A program made the translations under genes and the position numbers. The notes below the pieces were generated by a model that ran no database searches, was not told the origin of the DNA, and was given only the letters and a program-made list of their open reading frames with translations. 64,000 nt of DNA from JAKLIX01 sp964605655 (lineage in GTDB: Bacteria; Bacteroidota; Bacteroidia; Bacteroidales; CAIXZF01), in contig CAZSDK010000012.1 of assembly GCA_964605655.1 (NCBI GenBank), forward strand, positions 1 through 64,000, read 5' to 3'. Every line of letters starts with the position of its first letter. Positions within the stretch are counted from its first letter, which is position 1. Below are positions 32,267-40,700 of the stretch, piece after piece.

Positions 32267-32608
32267 ATGTCAAATCAATTATTGTACATCCTCTTGTTAG
32301 GCCAGCCAGCCAAAGAATCAGGTAACGCCAATCCATTAATGTCATTCTTACCGTTGATCCTGATCATCGTAGTCTTTTACTTTTTCTTTATCCGGCCTCA
32401 GGTGAAGAAAACCAAAGAAGCACGGAAATTCAGGGAAAATCTGAAGAAAGGCGATAAAATCGTGACGATAGGAGGAATCCACGGGAAGATTACCGAAGTT
32501 CAGGATACTACCTTCACCATCGAAATTGCCAATGAGGTATGGGTCAGAATTGAGAAATCAGCCGTTGCTCAGCCAGGTTCAGGCGAACAGATCGAAAAGA
32601 AAGGCTGA
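32267..32608 (+). CDS. yajC: Preprotein translocase subunit YajC
   Basis: YajC is the small single-helix partner of SecDF. The 113-residue protein has one transmembrane segment (about 24-43, LMSFLPLILIIVVFYFFFIR), the conserved FIRPQVKKTKEARKFRENLKKGDKIVTIGGIHGKI, and a small C-terminal beta domain. secD and secF are not adjacent here, a common Bacteroidota arrangement. Confidence 0.95.
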   Translation: MSNQLLYILLLGQPAKESGNANPLMSFLPLILIIVVFYFFFIRPQVKKTKEARKFRENLKKGDKIVTIGGIHGKITEVQDTTFTIEIANEVWVRIEKSAVAQPGSGEQIEKKG

Positions 32609-32632
32609 TCAGACCCGATACTCATAAGGAAA

Positions 32633-33220
32633 ATGTTTAAGGTCGGACTGACCGGGACCATTGGCAGTGGGAAAACCCTGGTTACACAGGTGTTCTCTGT
32701 CTTGGGGATTCCTGTTTATCAGGCTGATATCCAGGCAAAAAGAATCCTGGACCAACCGGTGGTCACGGAATTGGTGGTGAAAAAGTTTGGCTCCCATCTT
32801 AAGGATGAACAGGGGAAGATCATTCGCAGTGTGTTGGCTTCCAGTATTTTTGCTGATGAGGAGAAGAGGTTGTGGCTTAATGCCCAAATCCATCCCCTGG
32901 TCAGAGCTGATTTTGAATGCTGGACCAGTCTTCAGCATCACGCACCCTATGTCATTCAGGAAGCTGCCATTCTTTTAGAAACGGGCTTCGATGTGTTTTT
33001 CGACAGGATAGTAGTGGTTACAGCCCCGGAAGATCTCAGGATTAGGAGAGTTCAGCAAAGGGACGGGCTTACTGAGAACCAGGTAAGGGAACGGATGAAT
33101 AGCCAGTGGACGGATGAAGAAAAGCAGTCCCGTGCCGATTTTATCATTTTCAATGATGAGCAACAGATGCTGATCACGCAGATTCTTAAGGTACATAACA
33201 GTATTTTACAATTAATCTGA
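32633..33220 (+). CDS. coaE: Dephospho-CoA kinase
   Basis: CoaE phosphorylates the 3'-hydroxyl of dephospho-CoA, the last step of coenzyme A synthesis. The 195-residue P-loop kinase shows GLTGTIGSGKTLVTQVF, YQADIQAKRIL (substrate Asp), the CoA-domain helix and EAAILLETGFDVFFDRIVVVTAP, and RVQQRDGLTENQVRERMNSQ (lid). It is 25 bases after yajC. Confidence 0.94.
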   Translation: MFKVGLTGTIGSGKTLVTQVFSVLGIPVYQADIQAKRILDQPVVTELVVKKFGSHLKDEQGKIIRSVLASSIFADEEKRLWLNAQIHPLVRADFECWTSLQHHAPYVIQEAAILLETGFDVFFDRIVVVTAPEDLRIRRVQQRDGLTENQVRERMNSQWTDEEKQSRADFIIFNDEQQMLITQILKVHNSILQLI

Positions 33221-33224
33221 AATC

Positions 33225-33761
33225 ATGGAAGAACAGGAAACATTAGGCATTGGATCGAGAGTGCGGCACCCGGAATTTGGGAGCGGAGTCGTCATTCAGG
33301 TAAGAAGTGATGTGTATGAGGTCACCTTTATCGATCATGGAATGAAGCAGATCAGCCGTTCCTTCAAGGGACTGGAGGTCATTGAACTCGTTGATGAAGA
33401 CACAGACCTGGTCAGTTACGACAAAGTGGAAAGAACCTTTCTGCGTTTGATACGGACCCTGACAGACATACAGGAGACGGCCCAGATACATAAAAAATGG
33501 GCAGGAGGCAGACTGATCATGGAACCAGGAGATAAGGCGCTTGCCGGCAAGGATATGCCCATCGATGCTTTATTTCACAAGATCATCATGATCAGGGACC
33601 GCCTGCGTACTCTGGAACAAAGAGTGAACGCCAGCGAACTTACCGAGGAGGATAAGATCAATATTCAGCAGTATATCACCCGCATCTATGGAAGTCTCAC
33701 TTCCTTCAACATTCTTTTTGCTGATAAGAAGGATTATTTTGTAGGAGAAAAGTCAACTTAA
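33225..33761 (+). CDS. Hypothetical protein with CarD/UvrD-tail-like N-terminal domain
   Basis: The 178-residue protein begins with a small SH3/Tudor-like domain, GIGSRVRHPEFGSGVVIQV...VTFIDHGMKQISRSFKGL, the pattern found in the RNA-polymerase-binding tails of UvrD/PcrA and in CarD-like proteins. The remaining ~125 residues are alpha-helical (LRTLEQRVNASELTEEDKI, QYITRIYGSL). No named family beyond that is recognised. It starts four bases after coaE and is followed by aconitase 20 bases later. A role in transcription-coupled processes is inference. Confidence 0.8.
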   Translation: MEEQETLGIGSRVRHPEFGSGVVIQVRSDVYEVTFIDHGMKQISRSFKGLEVIELVDEDTDLVSYDKVERTFLRLIRTLTDIQETAQIHKKWAGGRLIMEPGDKALAGKDMPIDALFHKIIMIRDRLRTLEQRVNASELTEEDKINIQQYITRIYGSLTSFNILFADKKDYFVGEKST

Positions 33762-33780
33762 TATTGAAATATAAACTATT

Positions 33781-36045
33781 ATGATTTTTAATCTGGATAT
33801 GATCAGGAAGGTCTATGGTGACATGCCTTCCAGGGTATATAAGGCCCGTAAAGCATTGGGCAGGCCATTGACCCTCAGCGAGAAAGTGCTTTACGCTCAT
33901 CTTTCAGAGGAAGAAAACTTGCAGGATTATAAAAGAGGGACCGACTACGTGAATTTTGCCCCCGACAGGGTCGCCATGCAAGATGCTACCGCCCAGATGG
34001 CCCTGCTGCAGTTTATGATCGCTGGCAAAAAACGGACCGCCGTCCCTTCGACCATCCATTGTGATCACCTGATCATGGCGGAAACTGCGGCCAAAGAGGA
34101 CCTTTCCAAGGCCAGAGACCAGAACCAGGAGGTGTATCATTTCCTTGAATCGGTAGCAAATAAATATGGTATAGGATTCTGGAAACCGGGAGCAGGGATT
34201 ATCCATCAGGTCGTCCTTGAAAACTACGCCTTCCCGGGCGGTATGATGATAGGGACGGATTCACACACCGTGAATGCCGGTGGATTGGGCATGGTGGCCA
34301 TCGGTGTCGGTGGTGCAGATGCCGTCGATGTGATGGCCGGTATGCCCTGGGAATTAAAAATGCCCAGACTGATAGGGGTCAGACTTACCGGGAAACTTTC
34401 CGGATGGACTTCTCCGAAGGATATCATCCTGAAAGTGGCTGGAATTCTTACTGTTAAAGGAGGAACAGGTTGTATTGTTGAGTATTTTGGAGAGGGGGCC
34501 GACAGCCTTTCAGCCACGGGCAAAGGTACCATCTGTAATATGGGCGCTGAAATAGGGGCCACTACCTCAATATTCGGTTATGACGAACGTATGAAGGTGT
34601 ATCTTGAATCGACAGCTCGCTCGGAAGTGGCCATGATGGCCGATAAGATAAAAGATCACCTGAGAGCGGATGCAGAAGTCTATCTTCATCCTGAGAAATA
34701 TTACGATCAACTCATAGAGATTGATCTATCCACTTTGGAACCTCATATCAACGGACCTTTCACCCCGGATGCAGCGATTCCCGTGTCAGAATTCGGAAAG
34801 AAAGCCTTGGAAATGGACTACCCGATGAAGATGGAAGTGGGCCTGATCGGCTCCTGCACCAACTCTTCCTACGAAGATCTTACCCGGGCTGCTTCCGTGG
34901 CCCGCCAGGCAAAGCAGAAGAACCTGAAGGTCAGGGCCGAATTGCTGATCACACCTGGATCTGAAATGGTCAGATATACCGCCCAAAGAGATGGCATCCT
35001 CGACGATTTTGCTGCCATTGGTGGAAAAGTGATGGCCAACGCTTGCGGACCCTGCATAGGACAGTGGAACAGGTCGATCGACGAGCCCGGGAGGAAAAAC
35101 TCCATCATCAACTCTTTCAACAGGAATTTTGCCAAGCGGAATGATGGAAACCCCAACACCCACAGTTTTGTCGCTTCCCCTGAAATAGTGATTGCCATGG
35201 TACTGGCCGGCAAACTTGATTTTAACCCATTGACTGATCCACTGATGAACCAGGACGGACAACTCGTCACTCTGGATCCGCCAGCTGGTGAGGAACTGCC
35301 GGTCAGAGGGTTCGAGGTCAGGGATCCCGGATACATGGAGCCCGCTTCGGATGCTTCAGGCATCGAGATCAAAGTGGATCCTGAGTCCAAACGTTTACAG
35401 CTGCTGAAACCTTTCGAACCATGGGATCACAAGGATTTTTATTCTTTGAAACTCTTGATTAAAGCCAAAGGTAAGTGTACCACCGACCATATTTCAATGG
35501 CGGGGCCCTGGCTCAGGTACAGGGGTCATCTCGACAATATTTCCGATAATATGCTGATAGGAGCCGTCAATGCCTTTAATGACCAGGTGAACCAGGTTAA
35601 AAATGTGATGGGCAACATTTATGAGGCAGTGCCTGCATTGGCCAGAAAATATCAGAAGGCCGGGTTCTCCATGATTGTGGTGGGTGATGAGAACTATGGG
35701 GAAGGTTCCTCGAGGGAACATGCAGCCATGGAACCACGCCACCTCGGTGTGAAAGTGGTCCTGGTGAAGTCATTCGCCCGCATTCATGAGACCAACCTCA
35801 AGAAACAGGGGATGTTGGCGCTGACTTTTGCCGATAAGTCAGACTATGACCGGATCAGAGAAGACGATGTGATGGATATCCTCGGATTGACGGCCTTTGA
35901 GCCAGGCAAACCCCTTCAGCTTTTACTGCACCATGCAGACGGCACCAGCGAAAGTTTCCAGGTCAATCATTCCTACAGTCAGGTCCAGATTGAGTGGTTT
36001 AAAGCGGGAAGTGCACTCAACCTCATACGTTCAACAGAAAAGTAA
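33781..36045 (+). CDS. acnA: Aconitate hydratase (mitochondrial type)
   Basis: Aconitase isomerises citrate and isocitrate in the TCA cycle through a [4Fe-4S] cluster. The 754-residue protein is of the compact mitochondrial type rather than the ~890-residue AcnA/IRP or AcnB forms. Visible are TIHCDHLI, TDSHTVNAGGLGM, GGADAVDVMAG, the cluster ligands in GSCTNSSYEDL and NACGPCIG, and the swivel-domain GDENYGEGSSREHAAMEPRHL. The symbol is tentative because the mitochondrial-type clade is often labelled simply acn. Confidence 0.95.
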   Translation: MIFNLDMIRKVYGDMPSRVYKARKALGRPLTLSEKVLYAHLSEEENLQDYKRGTDYVNFAPDRVAMQDATAQMALLQFMIAGKKRTAVPSTIHCDHLIMAETAAKEDLSKARDQNQEVYHFLESVANKYGIGFWKPGAGIIHQVVLENYAFPGGMMIGTDSHTVNAGGLGMVAIGVGGADAVDVMAGMPWELKMPRLIGVRLTGKLSGWTSPKDIILKVAGILTVKGGTGCIVEYFGEGADSLSATGKGTICNMGAEIGATTSIFGYDERMKVYLESTARSEVAMMADKIKDHLRADAEVYLHPEKYYDQLIEIDLSTLEPHINGPFTPDAAIPVSEFGKKALEMDYPMKMEVGLIGSCTNSSYEDLTRAASVARQAKQKNLKVRAELLITPGSEMVRYTAQRDGILDDFAAIGGKVMANACGPCIGQWNRSIDEPGRKNSIINSFNRNFAKRNDGNPNTHSFVASPEIVIAMVLAGKLDFNPLTDPLMNQDGQLVTLDPPAGEELPVRGFEVRDPGYMEPASDASGIEIKVDPESKRLQLLKPFEPWDHKDFYSLKLLIKAKGKCTTDHISMAGPWLRYRGHLDNISDNMLIGAVNAFNDQVNQVKNVMGNIYEAVPALARKYQKAGFSMIVVGDENYGEGSSREHAAMEPRHLGVKVVLVKSFARIHETNLKKQGMLALTFADKSDYDRIREDDVMDILGLTAFEPGKPLQLLLHHADGTSESFQVNHSYSQVQIEWFKAGSALNLIRSTEK

Positions 36046-36058
36046 TCATCTGGTTATC

Positions 36059-36778
36059 ATGAAAACATCATCATTAAAACGGACTGCAGCATACCTGATA
36101 CTGGGTTTATTCATCACTACCTCCTGCAGTGAGATGTGTGTTGAAGGAGAGGGTGAAATAACATCAGAGAGCCGGAACCTTCCTGCCTTTCACTCCATAA
36201 AACTCAGGATACCCGGCAGGGTGGAGATCGCTGAGAATACGGGAAATACCATTAAGGTGGAGGCTCAGCCCAACCTGCTCCCCATGATAAAAATGGAGGT
36301 ATCTGACGGAGTCCTGGTCATTTCTTCCAAACAGTGCATTGGCAGAAATAAGGGAATACATCTGCAACTCACCGCTCCCGAATTCGAACGCCTGGTCGTC
36401 GATGGAAGTGGGTCCATCACTGCCATGAACACCCTGAACAGCCAACACCTTGAACTGGCCATCAATGGGTCCGGTGAATTGAATCTGACCTCAAACTGTG
36501 AATCCCTGTACGCGGGGATCAAAGGTTCAGGTGAAATAAAAATCAATGGTTCCTCACAAAGCCAGATCATCCGCATCGATGGTTCAGGTAAGTACCTCGG
36601 CAGGGATTTTCCGTCAGTGAGTACTGAGACTACCATTAACGGATCCGGCGAGATGGACCTGTTTACGATCGAGAAAATGAAGGTGACAATCAATGGTTCC
36701 GGAGATATTCGTTACAAAGGGAATCCTAAATTGGACTCCAGAATCAATGGATCGGGTTCGGTGACTAAAATGGAATAG
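36059..36778 (+). CDS. DUF2807 (GIN domain) lipoprotein
   Basis: The 239-residue protein has a lipobox (FITTSCSEM). Its DUF2807 body is a beta-helix-like region with many short repeats: VDGSGSI, INGSGEL, IKGSGEI, IDGSGKYL, INGSGEM, INGSGDI and INGSGSV. DUF2807 proteins are putative auto-transporter adhesin-head-like lipoproteins of Bacteroidota, with no proven ligand. The ATG at 36059 is chosen because it gives a proper lipoprotein signal; an open frame upstream overlaps the aconitase gene. A terminator follows at 36797. Confidence 0.87.
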   Translation: MKTSSLKRTAAYLILGLFITTSCSEMCVEGEGEITSESRNLPAFHSIKLRIPGRVEIAENTGNTIKVEAQPNLLPMIKMEVSDGVLVISSKQCIGRNKGIHLQLTAPEFERLVVDGSGSITAMNTLNSQHLELAINGSGELNLTSNCESLYAGIKGSGEIKINGSSQSQIIRIDGSGKYLGRDFPSVSTETTINGSGEMDLFTIEKMKVTINGSGDIRYKGNPKLDSRINGSGSVTKME

Positions 36779-36796
36779 AACGGTCAGACTCCCCCC

Positions 36797-36835
36797 AAAA
36801 AAACGAAGGTGTCCCAAGAGGTCGCCTTCGTTTTT
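36797..36835 (+). terminator. Rho-independent terminator after DUF2807 gene
   Basis: AAAAACGAAGG (36799-36809) pairs with CCTTCGTTTTT (36825-36835), followed by further T-rich sequence. It ends the nusB-to-DUF2807 gene run and marks the left edge of a ~920-base gene-free interval. Confidence 0.75.
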
Positions 36836-36870
36836 GTTATAGGTTAATGCCCTCAGGCCGGGCGGGCCCC

Positions 36871-36976
36871 GTAGCCGCAACGCGACTGCTTTTTATGCTC
36901 CTCGTCTCGCCTTCGGCAAGACTCCCCCTCACATACGTTCGGGCCGCATAAAAAAAAAGGTCGCTTATGCGGCTAC
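36871..36976. repeat. 106-base nested palindromic element
   Basis: GTAGCCGCA (36871-36879) pairs with TGCGGCTAC (36968-36976). GCGAC (36882-36886) pairs with GTCGC (36960-36964), and TTTTTATGC (36890-36898) with GCATAAAAA (36946-36954). An inner hairpin pairs GTCT and GCC (36904-36911) with GGC and AGAC (36915-36922). All arms nest. It lies just before a decayed transposase. It could be a miniature palindromic element or a structured RNA. Confidence 0.55.
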
Positions 36977-37005
36977 TGATATTGTTTTTAGTGCAACATT
37001 GGTTA

Positions 37006-37328
37006 TTAGTTTTTTATTTTCGCCAGGTTGTGAGCTGTTGCAAGCAATCCAGTCTCTATTTCCACCTTATTTAATCCATTGAGCATAAATCGTTTAAAAT
37101 TTTTATTGTGCTTGATTGCCCCAAAACAGCTTCGACATCAGCGGGGCGTTTTTTCCTATGCTGTATACCCAACTCGCTTAATAATCTCTCCCAGGCTTGT
37201 TGTTGGTATTCTCGAAGATTGTGGTTGACCTCGATTATTCTATTTCCTTCCCGCTTATGGCATTGACCTCGTAAAGTAACAACATTGTTTGACCATGGTT
37301 GTATTCTTGAAGATTTTTCTTGCCTCAA
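37006..37328 (-). pseudogene. IS1182-type transposase C-terminal remnant, frameshifted
   Basis: Reverse-strand reading gives LRGQCHKREGNRIIEVNHNL, QQAWERLLSELGIQHRKKRP and ADVEAV, the C-terminal part of IS1182-family DDE transposases. The frame then shifts within GTTTTGGGG, probably one lost T. In the next frame it continues GAIKHNKNFKRFMLNGLNKV and EIETGLLATAHNLAKIKN to a TAA at 37006-37008. The N-terminal catalytic region is absent, so it is inactive. No clear terminal inverted repeats were found. Confidence 0.85.
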
Positions 37329-37442
37329 CAGTATAAGTAATATTTATCTAAAAAACAGATAGTTAGTACATTATATCAACTATCAGGTATTAACGTTTTT
37401 ACCCATTTCATTAACAAGTAGTTTAATATCATGTATTTAAAT

Positions 37443-37622
37443 GCCCTTAGGGTTCGCAGGCGGGGTACCCACTTGGCGAAGATCCCGTCCCGATGGCCAT
37501 CGGGATGCCAGCAGGAGAAGTGAAGACCGGTACCCCTTTAAAATGAAACACCAAAGGAATCATCTGAACGGCTTTGCTGGCATAGGGATCGAGCCTTAAG
37601 TGGGTCGCCGAGAACCCAGGGC
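37443..37622. other. Candidate structured RNA or large palindromic element (180 bases)
   Basis: Six arm pairs nest in order: GCCCT 37443-37447 with AGGGC 37618-37622; GGGTTC 37450-37455 with GAACCC 37612-37617; GGCG 37459-37462 with CGCC 37606-37609; ACCCACTT 37467-37474 with AAGTGGGT 37598-37605; GATCCC 37481-37486 with GGGATC 37585-37590; ATGCCAGCA 37505-37513 with TGCTGGCAT 37575-37583. Two local hairpins branch off: CCCGATGGCCATCGGG (37489-37504) and CCTTT/AAAGG (37535-37539, 37553-37557). No open frame of note crosses it. About 38 long-range pairs are unlikely by chance. Confidence 0.6.
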
Positions 37623-37632
37623 CGCCCTTTTC

Positions 37633-37659
37633 CCTGCCTGCCGAAAGCTGTCAGGCAGG
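37633..37659. repeat. CCTGCCTG/CAGGCAGG palindromic repeat, second copy
   Basis: CCTGCCTG (37633-37640) and CAGGCAGG (37652-37659) have the same arms as the element at 150-175, with an unrelated loop. Confidence 0.5.
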
Positions 37660-37663
37660 TTTC

Positions 37664-37697
37664 GAGCCTTTCTTTTAGGCGCGCAAAAGAAAGGCTC
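37664..37697. repeat. Perfect 13-bp hairpin with GC-rich loop
   Basis: GAGCCTTTCTTTT (37664-37676) pairs perfectly with AAAAGAAAGGCTC (37685-37697) around AGGCGCGC. There is no T-run after it. It is probably a member of a dispersed palindrome family; function unknown. Confidence 0.5.
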
Positions 37698-37708
37698 AAT
37701 CTAAAATT

Positions 37709-37744
37709 AAAAGAGGCTGCCTCACTTTTGAGACAGCCTCTTTT
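37709..37744 (-). terminator. Terminator of the cohesin/Ig surface protein gene
   Basis: AAAAGAGGCTG (37709-37719) pairs perfectly with CAGCCTCTTTT (37734-37744), with CTCA/TGAG extending it after one mismatch. On the reverse strand it ends in TTTT, 17 bases after the stop of the gene ending at 37761. Confidence 0.75.
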
Positions 37745-37760
37745 ATTAACCGGAATTTTT

Positions 37761-40700
37761 CTAATTCACCACTATCTTTTCGATGCGGATGATCTGTCCG
37801 GAAGAAGCTTTCAGATAATATAATCCTTTCGGTTGGTTGCTCAGGTCGATGTCTTTCATGAACACATCCCCATCAGGCCTGATGAACTCACTCATTACCT
37901 TTTGCCCGATATTGTTAAAGAGATCAAGCTGGAAGCTCTCCGTCACGTTGTTAATGACAAGCTTCACAACACCGGTGGTAGGATTCGGCTGTACTCCCAT
38001 AGACAATACATTTCCGTATAGATTCATGTTGAGGATGGGGTCGATGAGTATCGAGTCTTTAGCGCTGGCAGTACAACCTTCAGAGGTAGTATAAGTGTAA
38101 GTGATGATTCTCCAACCATTGGGAGCAGAAGGACCGAACATTCCAGTGCCAGAATTGACTCCCATTCCGGAATAAGTTCCTCCTAAAGGCATACCACCGG
38201 AAAGAGCAAAAGTAGGATAGTAAGGACTTACCGTATCATAAGGGCCTGCATTGTTGTAAGTTACCACCGGGGTAGGATTCACCGTGATGTTGTTGGTGGC
38301 TGAAGCACTGCAACCGGATGAACTGTAAGTGTAGGTCACAATAAATGTACCGGGGCCGGAGATGTCGGTATAAAATACGCCGTTGCTTACGCCGGTACCA
38401 CTATAAGTTCCGCCCACAGGAGTACCACCGGTCAGCGGCAGGGTATCACCCGTACAGAGGTCAGGCAGGTTGGCCAGTCCGACGATAGGAACGAGAACGA
38501 TGGTGATGGTTTTGGTAATGATAGATCCATTACCGCAAGCATTTACCCCTTTAACGGTAATCGTGGCAACACCGGTAAAACCGGGATCCCAGTTGACGGT
38601 CGCAGTAAGTCCGTTGGCAGTGATTGTTCCAGCATTTGAGGGGATGATCGACCAAATGTAGGAAGTAGCGTTATTGGCACCTAAAGTAGAGTACTGCGTC
38701 GAGGTTACACCCTGACAAATGGTACTAAGGCCCTGAATAGGAGTGGGAGGACCAGGGAAGGAGTTGATCGTCACGGAACCAGAGACCAGGGTGGAGGGAA
38801 GAACCGTATTATTGATGGATTTGAAGTAATTATCTCCTGCCGTGGTGCTGAATTCAAAAGGAGTCGTTCCGGGCATGGTGTTAAATTTCAGTTCCACAAT
38901 GGTGGGGCTGCCTAAACTGATGGGGTTGGCAAAGTTTCCCTGAATGGTGATGGCATTAGTGGCATTGGTTACGGTAACGAGGCCTGCAAGCTGAGAATTC
39001 ATGTTCTGGTAACCGGTATACAACAGGGTGTTGCCAGTGGTATGGATTACCAGTTTGAACTTTCCTACATCAGTGAAATTGTTGGCATTGATGGGAATAA
39101 CGAGAGGTGCCTGGCACTGGGTGAGGGTTGGAAGGGTCACTTCAATGGGGGTTCCGTTGATCACAGCGAGTTCCACTTCATAAGAATGCTGAATGCCGCA
39201 CTGTCCATCCACGTTACAACGGTAAAAACTGCCATCCATCAATAATGTGGTGTTGCTGATGGTGAGGGTATTGGTGGTGACCCCGCTGTAAGTAGCATCA
39301 TCAACAAGATCGGTCCAGGTATTGGGTGCCGTCTTCATCTGCCATTGGTAGCCTGTGGTATTGGTAGCCGTAAGACTGAAAACAGCGTTGGTGCCGACAA
39401 AGGCAGTCTGGTTGGTAGGCATGGTCGTAATGACAGGCCCTGGCAGTGAAACTGAACCATTGACCCATACTGCGGGCAGTTCATTGAAAAGGATATCAGT
39501 GTAAGCGCAGGCACCAGGGTTGATCAGATCATAAGTCAGATTGGTGGAATTGGCAATATGGTAGAACGCGATATCAAACAGCTTTCCTGTTCCAAGATTG
39601 GAGGGTACCATAGCGAACCATGCCATGGCAAACTGGCCGTTGGTCCCAAAGGCCGTAAATACTCCGGATGTCAGGTCTGGGTGTACATTGGCGACTGTAT
39701 CATAAATGAGTGCGGTGGTATCATAGAAAATGATCATGTTAGCAGAAGCCACATTGTAAAAGTTAGTCACATCGACCGGGATAAGGATGGTATTCAGAGG
39801 ATCCGGGCAAGCCACGCTGTTGCCCACCGTAGTGACGATATCGGTCGTGGAGGGTGTAACGGTCAATGTGGCAGCATTGGAAGTGGCAGTAAGGCTACAA
39901 ACTGCTTCCATAGCCTCACAACGGTAAAGGTTGCCATTGAAAGTGAAAGGAGCAGAAACGATGGTAAGGGTCGATGTGGTGGCACCGGAATAATTACCAC
40001 CGTCAACAATCAAGTTCCAGGAAAGGCCGTTGTCGGTGCTCTCATACCATGAGTAAGAGGAAGCCGACGGTGCATTGGCAGTAAAAGTGGCGTTGTTATT
40101 GGTCATGGTGCTTGTGTTGTTCGGATGCTGGTTGAATACCGGAGCAGTGGATGCCTGGTCAATGGCACCGTTCACATAGGTGGTGGCAAGTGGCTGACCA
40201 AGCGCGGTGTAAATAGCTGAGGTCGCTTGTGTCCATGTCAGGTCAGCGTTGCCTCCTATGTAATTGAAGCCCATCTCCAGCAGTAAACCTGTACCAACGT
40301 TGGCAGGCATTACAAAGCTCCAATCCAGCGTAATACTTGATGAAGTCGAGATGGTTGAAACTGGGACAGCAGACAAAGCCGGGTTAACATTCTGAATTCC
40401 CACAAAAACTACTTCAGCAGGATTAAAAGTCATGTTTAAACTAAAACTGCCCACGTCATTGAAGTCAGTTACATTTACCGGTATAGTCACCCAGTTATCA
40501 GCAGGACAATTAGTAACGGTACCAGCCTGAACAATAATATTGGAGGTCAAACTGTTAACAGTAAGGGTAGCAGCATCAGAATTGACAGCCTGGTTACAAA
40601 CTGTTTCGCCGGCGATACAACGGAACTGGTAGTTGTTCATCGCGAGGGCTGCACCGGTAATATTGAGTGTCGAAGTAGTTGTTCCCGAATAATAACCACC

